Shown here piece after piece: positions 37,442 through 49,772 of a DNA stretch of 64,000 nt (position 1 is the first letter of the stretch; each line of letters starts with the position of its first letter). Both the position numbers and the translations under genes were made by a program. The stretch lies in contig CP034975.1 of assembly GCA_004026145.2 (NCBI GenBank), forward strand, positions 8,586,686 through 8,650,685, given 5' to 3'. This DNA is from Takifugu bimaculatus (taxonomy: Eukaryota > Chordata > Actinopteri > Tetraodontiformes > Tetraodontidae). The notes under the pieces were generated by a model that worked only from the letters and a program-made list of their open reading frames with translations, had not been told where the DNA came from and did not search any database.

Positions 37442-40168
37442 ACAAAATGAAGTGATAATGGAGTTAATCCGCTCACAGTAACTAAAATAGTGGACAAGTT
37501 GACGGTGTCATCATCTGACCTCCAGTAAACAGCACAAGCAAACAATTTCTAATAAATCGATCTGCATGTTGGCAATTCTGCATCAATGTGGGATTCTGAT
37601 GCCTGAACACGTCCCACCGCAACCCCAGGGGGCCCAATCTCTGAAACCAGGCCACGTTCCAACTGCTGCTGCTGCTGTCAAAGTCCATAAAACCATAAAC
37701 TTCCAATTACATCAACCCCTGCATCCCCAGAAATATCAGCTTTTTTCCCATCTAAAACATAATTATAGAACAGGAAAGTAAAAGAATAACAGACTATAGA
37801 AATACAGAAGAATTACCAAATTTCAACAAATTATGTCCAGAGAACAATCGTGAATTATAAGAACACCAGTGTTAAAAAATGAAAAGGTACTTGTAATTAT
37901 GGAGGGTCACGTTTAACATTTGCCAGGAAAAGTGTAGCACAAACATGCAACAGCATCTCCAAACCCAAAACACTCACAACCTCTATTTTCCCTCATTGCC
38001 TGGGGCAACAAACAGAGTGTGCTCTTTACTATTAAGACATAAAGAACTGGCCCCATATAGTGGGGAAAATACCATAAAAGGCAACAGAAAACCTTCAGAG
38101 GGCAGCATCAGTGCGGCTGCACTTAGCAAGTTCACTCTCATGACAATAACATTAACAGGGAGGAGAATACATTAGTATAAGTTATGGTGTGATTGGTCTA
38201 ATTGGCTGCACAGATATCTTGGGACTTCGTGTGATGGCTCTCTTTGCACTTCATCGTCTGCAGCTGGTGAAAACACAGAAAATGAGCCTAAATCCTGCCT
38301 TTTCTGCCAGATTAAAAGGTGACTCCTGCTACTGTTTTAAACCGTGATAATAAGACATTCAAAGGATTATTCTGAGGCTATCTTTAAAGGCTGCACTCAT
38401 GGTTGTGTGTTTTCTACCCCTGTTGGTTCAGTGAGATCACCCTTCCTTAAGATAACACTGGCATGTTCTCCTCTACAAATACATCTATGATCAGTTTCCT
38501 ACAAATCAGCTGTAATTTAAAAATTTAAAAAGTATTCTAATAAAGGCGTCATAGCGCAAAATATTTGTTTGGAAATCTGAATATTCTTAAGAAAAATTGT
38601 CCCAAAACCCCGACAGGCTTCGTTTGAAAAGATCCCAAGCCTGTAATCCAACAAAACTGTCCTCTGAAACACCATTGTTCCTTAAATGTTATTCTATATG
38701 GACGTTTTAAAATAAAATACGTAGTAAGAACCAGCCAACCCCCGATTAGGTCCCTTCCTGTGCAACGCGTTGCCTGTTTAAGGCAGGTGGAATTGCTGCC
38801 AAAAGACGACCAAAAGACGTTGACAAAGCCTCAGTTTGGCACCGGCTGACTTCCATTAGTCAACACGCAGTGATTCGCGCTTGGAGCTGGCCTTCTTGTC
38901 GCTGGACAGATGCATAAACATTCCCTGGCTTACAGAGTGATAAAACTCTGTGTAGGCGTTTAAAGTCCAAAGAGTTTCAACTAGTTGCATTTTACCTTCT
39001 TATTGCACATTTTTCCCCCCACCACACTATAACGTCTCAAGGCAGGTTGCTAGCAGTGGCTGTTACTTGGTAACGCTAAAGTAATGTGTTTTTAAATGTG
39101 TCTTATTTTTCCGAGGAATAAAACCACTCTGGTAGTAGCGTCTCTGGCACTCAAACCTGCTCAGTGCACCCGCATCCAAATGCAGCTCATCAATCAATGA
39201 GAGCGCACCTTAATGGGAGGGGAGCAGCAGAAATGGAGGCAGAGGTTTGAGTGCTGTTATTAAACATAAGAGCCTTCTAGCTCACAGAGAGATAAACTCT
39301 ATTAAGCACTAAAAGATCAATGTTGCAGCACATCCAAAGCAACACGCATATTATATATGTACCTCGGATATAGAAGAGACAATTGTCCACTGTTTAAAGC
39401 CATCCCACACGTTTGTGCTTGTCCATCAATCAATAAAGAAATTCTGAGTCGGTGCAATAAAGTGCGAGACACTGGGTGCCAGGAGCAATGACAACATGGT
39501 GACCTATTGATCAGAGATGGGGCGTCCTAATCAAAGCTTGTGTGCGGAGCATTTTGAGAGGGGCATTTACGAATGAGACAATCTACTAGGAAATCAGATG
39601 TCTCTAACAGGATAGTGCAACCGGTTAACATTGAATTACTACACAATTAGGGATTTCGTGTAGACAGATAATGTTTAATATTTTAGATGTGTTTTAGTGT
39701 TAAACAGTGCCACCTAGCGGCAATAACAATAGCGTAAATACGCCACAGTTGATTGAAATGAACAGTACTAATAAAGTTAATGGAATATTGATATATCAAT
39801 AATTGATTATTGCCACATTCCTTCATCCATCCATCTCTGTTAATCATCTGACCTTACCAGCCTGCTGTTTTATACCCCTGCTTTGAACTGGAAAGTCTAT
39901 TTTCCCAGTCACTCATCTAATTCTCCATGAAGATTAATTTGCTCCCATAATTTAGTTCCAGAGTAACTGAATAAATCCTCAAAGAAAAAAAACCCATCAG
40001 TGCCCCATTCACCTTTGAGAGGAGCCTTAATTGGAAATGCTAATGTGCCTTTATTCATTTATTTCTGTCTTAACCGGGGTGACGTGAACAAAATGCAACA
40101 AGGGGATGATAGCAGATTTCCAGCATCCCATTAATTTCGTATCAACTTGATTACATGAATATAAAAGG

Positions 40169-40212
40169 GTGCGCGTGTGTTTGTGTGTGCGTGTGTGTGC
40201 GTGCGCGTGTGC
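40169..40212. repeat. GT/GC microsatellite
   Basis: An alternating purine-pyrimidine run of GTGTGT with GCGC interruptions, a potential Z-DNA-forming tract. Confidence 0.85.
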
Positions 40213-43200
40213 CTTACTCCAGTGTACAATTAACCACTTGTGTTCTTACACTGATCTAACTGTTGAGTTGAGACATCTGTTGTGTGTGAGGGTCTGCAGA
40301 CAAAAATTCTTCCGGATTATGGTGCACACATATTAATCCATTTATATTCAAGAATTAGTTTTATGAGCTTTGAATTCGTTAACTGGAAAGGGTGTAAATC
40401 TGCTATCTGCCAAATGGCTGATTTACAAAAGAGATGATCTGAAAAATCATCACCATGGTGACAAGCGCAAGCTCATTTACGCGTGCTCGCCCTCCATCTA
40501 GCGAACAATAGTGGTATTGCAACTGGCGCTGAAGGCTGCAAAAGGCAACGAAACGTGGAAATAAAATTTAATCAGCGGTTCCTCCTTGTGGAAATGGAAG
40601 GTTATTGCTGTTTTTATCGGGTTCATTTTCGCCTCAGCTGTTTGTCACTGATCATCGTCCATTAAATCGAAGAATTAATGGACAAAACTTGAGCCACTGC
40701 GTTCGGACTGACGTCTCAGCTAAATTTGTAGTTCTAAATTCATTCATTCATTCAGAAAAAAAGTCCAATAATTACCATTCTGCTCAAGTGGGGCAAATAT
40801 TAAAATTGAAGGTGAAGTGAAGGTGCTTTGAGAACCTGTTTGAATGTCACAAGTCAGATTCGAGGGCCAGAGACAAAGCTCAATTTGAGGTTTTGTCCTG
40901 CTCTGCAGATGGGATGAAGCTACCTCTCTGCTTGTTTAGATTAATAGCAGGCCCACACTAGGGCCATTAAATGTTGAAAGACCACTGTGCTACCTCTTCT
41001 CCAGCATTATCCTGGGAGCTGCATCCTCCATAATAGCAGTACGCTCTTCAAATTATTAGTCTTCTCCGGCCATTTGAAAAAGCTGAATTTTTATTATAGG
41101 CCTGGAGGAGAGGTATAAGATAATCATTTTTTTAAAAGTGTTTAAAGGAAACCTTTTTTGCATTTAGTGGCTGGACAACAGAGTTTAGTCAATGTTTTTT
41201 GCTTGCTTTGTGATTTCATTATATGTGCACTTAAATAAGGTTTATTACATCTCTAATGCATAAAATTATACATTATTTATAATTATGGCTTCAATTACAA
41301 TAGAATAGAAATAAATAATTAAGATGTGACTGAAAATACTTTCTTGGCAAGTAAAGCCATTTTATGTTCAGCTTTACCTTCTAATCTGCATGAAATATAC
41401 TGTATATTAACCAAAGGGTTTCCTCCTTGCGGAGGGTCGTGAATAACTGGGGGTTATGGTGATTTCCTCTCCATATAAGAAGCATTGCTAGATCTCATTG
41501 CTAGATGCAAGGTTATTGATCACAGAGGGAAAGGAATCATAGACTCATAAGAAGAGAACAAACCTGGTCCGTTTGTGTGGTGATGAATACAAACACCAAG
41601 TGTGATGGCTCATACATCTGTATATAATTAAATTCTTATGATTCATCATCATGATAAATAGGAAGGTTCCCACAGTAAAGTAAAAAAGTGCCTTTTGCAC
41701 CCTGCAGAGGGCACAGAAGACCCAAGAGGAACCTTTAAAAGACCAGAAAGCCCCCATTTAATTGCAACACACAGGAAATTACCGAGTGAATGGGTCAGGT
41801 GCTGATAAGAGGCTAAAGCCCCGGGGAGGTTGCCCCTCCCCGAAACCAGAAGAGACTCAATCCCACCACCGATTCATCACAAAGGCCCAGTCTGAAAGCC
41901 TGGCAATCTGATTGCACTGTCATCCAGATTCATAATTAATATATTTATCAAATTAATCGCTGAAAAAGGACCTGGGCTCCTTGAACAGTAGGCAGATTCA
42001 TTTGCCAGAGGCTCATCTTACCACTAATGAGGGCGTTGTCAGTGAAATAGGCCAGGAGAGGGCCGATGCCTCAGACCTCATGACAGACAAATTGCTGCTC
42101 TATGTGAGGCTGATATGGGGAATTAAGAGAGTGAAAGACAGGAGAAAATGTGGTTATTTGGTGACAGCCACAATTGGACCTTTGTTTTAGCCCGTGAGTA
42201 CCAACCTGGAGCGACATGAAAGGGGGCCTCTTTCGGTTTAATGTTCGGGAAGAGCTAAAAATACCTGTTATTGCACCTCTGCCTCTCCAAATCATTGATC
42301 AAACAGCCTCAGTTGGTTGCTGCTGTGTAGAAATAGTTATAGCTGGCTATTTAGAACCAGAGATCATCACCTGATGCATGTTGGGCTTTTTTTCTACTGA
42401 AGCATAAAGAAAATGTCAAAAATGCTGACTCTAAATCTAATCATCATAACTTCGATATCGGATTATCGGACGTTTGTTCAGATGTGTGTGTGTGAGAAGA
42501 GCCAGCCTCTGGTCAGACCCGGTTCACTGGTAATTACAAATGTGCCTCGATTTTGGGCACAAATGCTGTCATGTGACTCTTGAAGGGATCCCTATTTGTC
42601 TCCAGGGTTCCCTTCTGGGCCCCTGAAAAGCATACAATGGACCATAATAACTAGCCCTCAACCCCGCTCATCACCCTTGAACTGTAATTACAGGATAAAT
42701 TAGCTGCAAGTGGATACCAGACGCCATTATTATGATCAAGTGATGGTATTCATTTTTGAAAAATTTCCTTTAATGAATGTTGTTTGATTACAATGAAATC
42801 CTTTATTTTTTAAACTGCATTTCAAACTGCGTAAATTTACTCCAATTCTATGGATCACAATGATATTGTTGTGATGTTTCATTAATCATCTTTATTTACG
42901 ATTATAGCACCATTACGGGTCATTCCTGAAATGAAATGGGCAATTTCTGTTTTCACATTGTGGATTTTCTTTCCCCAAAATCAAAACAAGAGTGTAAACA
43001 TTATATTGTTATATTCTGCATGTGCTCCTGCTAAAACAGGTGATTTTTCTGGTTTACGCGGGTGAAAAAACAGCTTGTTTACACTGGAATAATGTTGTTT
43101 TGACATGTTGTCCTCCTCAGGGATCGGGCCTGTGGCGTTGGTGTTTACACTGGCTGCCAGCAGCTGGTCCAGGCCGTTTTCCGGCACCTCTGGATGAATG

Positions 43201-45227
43201 GAGCCGCTCCTCAGAGCCAGCGACTGTGCAGGACAGGTAGCAGAGGCGTTTCAGAGGGTCAGTCTACGCCAATCCAATTAGTCTGAGGGCTCTCTTTGTA
43301 ATTGCAGACTATTAGAGATATGTGGCACGAGGGGTTCAGAACCATTTTCGCACACACTGAAATGGCACCAAGGCCTCCTCTCGCATCCAGTGATAATTGA
43401 ACAATTAAACTTTAGCATACACATTACCTCTTCATATGACATAACTAATCACACAGGCAGAGCTGTGGCCTGTGCCAAAACTGTTTTTCACACCTTTGTT
43501 TCCGAGCTCACTATTGAACTGTGTTTCCTTTCTGTCTTTTCAGTTTCATATTCATCTCGTTCAGTTTGAAACGCTTGACTTCGAACCTTTTTCTTGGGTG
43601 AACCAGGGACATTTTAAGACTATAAGGATATCCAGGATATCCTCTCCAGTAGCTCTAGTTAACCGTCTCCATGAGATGTGACTCAGACGGGGGACGGTTA
43701 AGCTCATTTTACTCCTCGCTGTAAAAATCAAGTCCTCTCTGAATAAAAGATAATTAGAGCATATGAAGAATCTTTCTCATTATTAATTTAAAGGAAATGA
43801 GCAAAAAACTAGCGATGGATGTCAGTCGGTCATTACTTCTGCAAATGAGGCATTTAATTTAAAAGACTGAATATAGAAATATAATCATTGAGGAGGAATT
43901 ATGTGTTTTTTCCCTCTTCCCCACGTGTCACCTGAGTCTGGCAACTATAGGTGAAAGTTGTGCAGTTACCGATTTCACCATTACCTTTGTATCTTTGTGC
44001 TGACGTCACTTAGTGACTGCAGCTAAGATTGCTGAAATGATGAACTCTGATTTGAGTGAGTTACATGCTGGAGCCCTTCAGATAATTTAGATGATGCTGA
44101 CGTTAATGGCAAAAAAAAAAGGCTTCTGACAGCCACTGAAGTCGACATGAATGGGGTCTGTATTTCAGTCCTGGCACTTATGCTGTTGTAAGCAGATGTT
44201 AATGGCTTTGTTAATGTCCTCTTAGTCTTCTGTGAGCCTCGTGCATCCAAGAACATGAAATACAGAGCCAGAAACCTGAGTGAAAGATGTTTCCATGACG
44301 ATGTTTGACACTGTCAGAGATGGGAAAGATTATAAATATGATATTGACACCAGATGAAATAGGCCAAACTGTGTGCCTGAAGCAAATTTAATATCCAAAC
44401 ATGGCTGCTCACGCATGGATCATTTGCAAGTTCCAATACAAGATGATTTTATGTGTTGATATGTGGAGGCAAGAGAGAAAAAGGATATAAACCCACCACA
44501 TAGAAGCGTTTCTGCACAAATTCTTGCTACAGTTCAGCCCCTATTGCCTCTGCTTTAATTTAATATCTAGTTATTTTACTCCATTGTATGGGTTTTATTG
44601 AGGTTGTGCTGGCTTTATCACCCCGATCTCACCCAGAAGTGAAGGTCAGGCGAAGGCAGAATGCTTCTGTTTATTGGTTTCCATTGAACCAGACTGATTT
44701 GGATATCTGCTCTTGATATTAAGTTCTTTCATAGTATTTTGTCCAATCCGGATATTGTTTAACACCACATTGAGATACTCGCGGTGTATTTACTGTTGAA
44801 TTAAATATTCTTCATCACTTTTGCAATATCCTCTCTGTAGGCTCATATGGGATGTGAGAATCCGTTCGAATGCACCAGTGAATTTTCACCAGACTATCTT
44901 AAAGTACATAACATAGATTTAATCAGTGATCTTCCATACAAATCTAATTTCAGATAATTTTATGTTTCATCTCCAGTCAAACAGAAATCCCAAAACCATG
45001 AGAAACTTCAGGTTAACCAAGGAATAAAAGAATAGAATGATAGAAAACGATTTACTTTGGGATTAATATAGGATGACAATGCTGTAACTTTTTACTTATT
45101 TTGATGTTTTAATTATTTAACCATTTTTAGGTGTTTTGAGAGATGTGTGAGCTCATAAGTTACACTGAAATTGCAACTAAATTGTAACTAAAACCAGCTT
45201 TATTTTAAACAACAGGACTGATAACAG

Positions 45228-45424
45228 TGAGCAGCATTAGCTCAGTCTGTAGCAGACTGGGCACAGAGTCCAAGGGTTTATGATTCAAGCTGTGGTTGCA
45301 GACCAAATATAGGGAAAATAGCTAGTAGCCTGCCCTGCTCTTGAGCAAGGCACCAAATGCTGTCCAAATACTGTCAGAGGTTGCTGACCTTTACTGGAAT
45401 GACTGTAAAGAAAACAGAGTAAAA
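45228..45424 (+). mobile_element. tRNA-derived SINE, copy 2 (degraded)
   Basis: The head GAGCAGCATTAGCTCAGTCT and the body CTTGAGCAAGGCACCAAATG align by eye with copy 1 at 37173. The B box is degraded (ATGATTCAAGC) and a middle block is missing. The tail has the same AAAGAAAACAGAGT character. Confidence 0.65.
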
Positions 45425-45889
45425 ACTGTTATTTCCTGTCATTCTTCTCCAATACACTGTTGTTGTTGTTGTTATAGCTATAGAATAGTCACTGTAGTTA
45501 TAATTCTTCTAAAGATAAGGAATATATGTTGTTTAAACCACAGAACAACAATTAAACACAAAATAACATTTACCAATGCCCATATTCACCATTAAAATGT
45601 ACATGTAACATGTGCTTACTAACATGTACAGTAGAAGTATGTTATTACATTATTAACTAAGCTATAACTAGCTGTAACCCAGCAATTACTGCTACCTTTG
45701 GGAAGTTATTAGACAAGAATTATCATCTTAATATGCTTTGCAGGTAACACTTTAGAGTAGAGTGCTCAGAATTAACCAATTAAGAGAATAATGAAGCTTT
45801 ATTAATCATGAAAAAGCACTTATAGTGCCCAAATTATAGTAGCTTATTGTAAATGTATATTTTCCGTCTACTTCGTTACATTTGCCACG

Positions 45890-46180
45890 CGGATATCGCC
45901 AGTTTGAGGGACGTACTCTGACGTCACACGTCGGCCGACGAAATATGATGCTGCGAGTCCACGTGGTGCGTTTGTTTACTTCTTCCAGGAAGGTTGGAAG
46001 TACATCTGGAAAGCTGAGGGGGGTGAGGGGGGTTCGTAAAATTGCTGCCAGTGACATTACTCAGCGTTTAAAAGGGACGCGGAGCGCCGGGGGGAAATGA
46101 TAATGTCGGGCTGATCTTCCCCCTCCTCAGCGTTTTGTTCCCTCGTGAAAGGCTCCTTTAACAGCGCGAGACCTGAACAG
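45890..46180 (+). promoter_or_regulatory. Probable promoter and 5' untranslated exon of the NERD-domain gene
   Basis: This CpG-rich island stands out in AT-rich surroundings. It holds a perfect palindromic CRE (TGACGTCA, 45919-45926), an E-box (CCACGTGG, 45959-45966) and a possible 5' splice donor (GTACGT at 46180). It lies 380 bases before the first coding exon of the plus-strand gene. The transcription start and untranslated exon are inferred. Confidence 0.5.
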
Positions 46181-46559
46181 TACGTATGTTTTTGTGTCGG
46201 CTCGTGCTGCCGCGCTCGTGCTACTTCGCTCTTTGTTCTCTGCTCGGTTCAAACTCGGGAACAGTTGGCGTGTGTGGGGCGCATTCAAAACACGCACGTT
46301 GAAGAATGACCCTGGTGTCCACCGCTGTTAAAATCAAACACATTTCACCTCCAAACACTGTTTTGCGTCAAGTCTTTCGACTTGTTGAGTGTTTCTGTTG
46401 GTAGTAACATTATTATTAGATAGTAATAAAAAAATAGTGCCCTGCATGACGTCAAACAGTCCAGAAATAGTCGTCTATTCAAGTCCAGCCGCATGATGTT
46501 ATTGTATTTGTTTCTCTTTTTTGCGGAAGGATTCCCAGTGAAATATTCCAGATACTGAA

Positions 46560-49500
46560 ATGCCTCAGATGGGAAGCCTCTTTTTTCCTCGCAGCCCAGG
46601 CTCTTCAGAAAGTGCTCAATGCCAGAGCTCGCACAGGATGCAAACACTTTCTGATTTTATAAATCGTGTCAGGTAAATATCCAAACATACAGAAAGCACG
46701 TTGCTCTTTTCAAGAAAAACTTTGAATGTTTGAAGCTTTAAATTCTAATAAACCTGCAGAATGCTGAGTGGGTGTTTTCCCTATAGCTCAAGGATATATC
46801 TAAAATATAAATATTGAACTGAATGCAGTTCAAATAAATTCAAATATTGATCTGGTAGTAACCTAGAAACATATGCTGCAACTTAGTGGTCCATTTATCT
46901 TTTATCTCATATTTATAGGGCACATTTTTGTGTTTTTATTTGTAGGAGACTTGCTGGGCTAAGAAAGGAAGATATTTATCATAACTTGCGAATCCCTGAC
47001 CAGTTTCAAACCGCCAAAGATGACATCAACATTGTCATCCTCACAGGTTGGTGTGTGCAACAACAACTATTTGGTTTAAGATGATAACAATGATGGATGC
47101 TGAAATTGTATTAAATGATACAAATGTATCAGTACCATTTAGTCCCTTGCAGTGAAGTGGTTTGTTTCTTTAAGGTCATGGGGTATTCTGCATAGATGTT
47201 AAACCCTGGAGAGGCACAGTTTCTGCTCACAATCAAAACTGGCATGTTCAGGTGAAGGAAGAGGACCAACATTTTACCAACACCTGCATTGAACAGATTG
47301 AAGATCCCATCAAAGCTCTCATGGTAATTAAAATGCACACAGTGATATCGTTACGATCTGCAATGTTGAGATGCGATTGTGATAAACCCAAATGTCAAAT
47401 GCTCCCGCACACTTTTGTTCAAGGTCTGTTTGGGTGTCCGGCGCAAACTCCCCCGGGGTTAAGAGATTCTGAGTCATTGTTACAATTTATATGGAAATTT
47501 CAAACACTACAGCCGGCCTTTCTAAACTTCGTAAGTGCCCGCTCTTCATTCGAAAGGCTTTAATTATGTTCATGGAAGGTTGGAGGGGGTTAAAACAGGC
47601 AGGTGCCTAAACACAGCTGTCACCTTATGCGCCCGAGTCTGCAAGTACAAATTAATTTCCATCTCTATTAAATGGGCTTGTTTGGGCTAGGAGCACAACC
47701 AGAAGCTCTAATGGCATAGACTCACTCATGATCCAACACAATATCACTAATTCTTCTCCTCCAGACCAAGACGGCCAACCTATCTGGGCATCTGAAGAGA
47801 AACGGAGTGTCTTTGCGTGAAAGCCTCTTCTTCACCAGGGTTGTCTTCCTCTCTCCGGAGTGTGAGCTGAATGAGGAGCTGAGAAAAAGAAAGGAGCTGG
47901 TCACCTTTGAGCAGATAGATGACTTCCTCAGATCTTTCAGGGAGGGCTACGTAGCCTGGATATCAGATGCACTGACACCCTCGTGGATCTCTGGTCAGCA
48001 TTTCCTTCAAATATATGATCCACATCAGTACCAGGAAATCATTTGATGCTCTTAATGCATGTGGAAACATAACAGGGATTTTAATTTAAGTTTTGTGGAT
48101 CCTTCCTTAATGTTGTTGTCGTTTGCCCCCCGCAGGTCATTTTTCGTACAGGCAGATGGAGTCCGTGCGGGAGGTCCTGGGAAAGGTGGGGACGTGGGAT
48201 CTGGTGCGGCTGCACTGTGGCGAACAGCTGAAAGGCGATTATCGAGGCTGTCAGTACATCGCTCTCAACAGACAGGAGACAGACACGCTAGAGTTTTCCC
48301 GGGCTAAGACTGCTGTCCTCTAATTCATTGTGGGCCTTGCTGGGACACCCTCCTCAGGTCAGTCCGCATCACTGGCTCTGACATTTGGTACCAGAAATAC
48401 ACTCTCCTAAACATATCGTTTAGGACCAGCAGGGGGCAGCAGTACTATGCAGCTCATCACATGATCTTGGAACTAAAAAAAAAACAAACAAGCCAAGATG
48501 CAGGAAAAATGGATTTTGTTGAAAACTGAAATGAGAGTAATCTGACTGCTATTTCAGTTATTTGAAAGCAGTTAAAGGAAAATATGGATGGCTCATTTCT
48601 GTATAGGACACCAGGGAAGTCCAACTTTTTAAATATTTAATATTTTAAATTACCCACTAGCTGCCGCTGCTTTCTTCATCATCTTAAGTTAGTAAATCAT
48701 CATTACTGCCTACACACAGAGCTTATCGGCATATTTTAATGCAATTGTCTAGTCAAAAAAGCACTCATTCTCAGATCAGTCTTTAAAATATTTATTCATT
48801 TAGAATTTAGACCCTTCCCTCAAGAATCCATTAACAATTTCACACCGAGCCACGGCACCCAAACATTCTGGGTTTTCCTTACAGTCTGCACTCACGCTTC
48901 CCCCAACACCAGAACCCAGACTGTATATGTTCTCCTCTCTCGCCTGCAGCTGCTGTGTATTTGATACATGACCCAGCAATCATTAGACAGTCTCCAGTGG
49001 GCCCTTTCCTTGCCCGAGGGGACAGAGGCAAGGCAACTAAATATATTATTTTTCAGGGAAATATTTGTAAATGGAGGCGGGGGGGCATTTCCCCATATTT
49101 GATAGAGGATTGTGACATGTGGTAAATAGAGTAAATATTCTCCTGAGGTTTAAACACAATAGACAGGCCTCTTCATTTGTCTTCTATTATCAAATCCTTA
49201 AAAAAAAAAAAGATGTATCTCCAGATTCTACCAGGAAGCTTTGTTTCTGCCATTTCACTTGCACCCCATTATTAATAAGAATATACGTAAAGGTTGCTTC
49301 TTGGGAGTCCAGGATTGTGAATAAACGGGGTCTTTGCTAGTGTGCAGCAGCTGCTAGCTTTAGGGGTGGCACAGAAACTTGAGATCTCCCCCAGGCACAT
49401 TTCAGAGCTCAGGAGTAATTCATCCTTTTAATTTGTGACTTGTAAACACTCCAAGCAGAAGATCTTAGATATGAACTGCACTTTCTGTTGTTTTTGTGTA

Positions 49501-49732
49501 CAAAGGGGCACCAGATGTAGTAACAAAGCCACCAAAGCTTTAGGTGTGTTTTCTGGGGGCTCAGTCAATTACTCTGCAGAGAATGGGACGTCTTCATGTC
49601 CCCAAAGTGGAGAATGATTGAGTGGAGTGGCTGTAATTTATTAATTATGGACTATATTCTTAGACCGCTGCTCTGGCTTCATTCAATTTCTATGGATTGA
49701 GGGGTAATTACTGTGTGTGTGTCTGCATGCGA

Positions 49733-49772
<40 letters not shown>

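Larger units (their letters stand above)
33000..45850. other. Gene-poor tract upstream of GPR26
   Basis: About 13 kb with no recognised exon. It includes the upstream flank of GPR26, microsatellites, a 489-bp hAT-type element and two SINE copies. The rest is unique AT-rich sequence. Some stretches of mixed composition without repeats (for example about 41740-42310 and 42500-42760) resemble conserved noncoding elements by eye, but this is untested. Confidence 0.5.

Noticed and set aside
45882..46100. A 72-codon basic open frame at the CpG-rich island
   Set aside because: Best explained as promoter or 5' untranslated sequence; basic composition follows from GC content.
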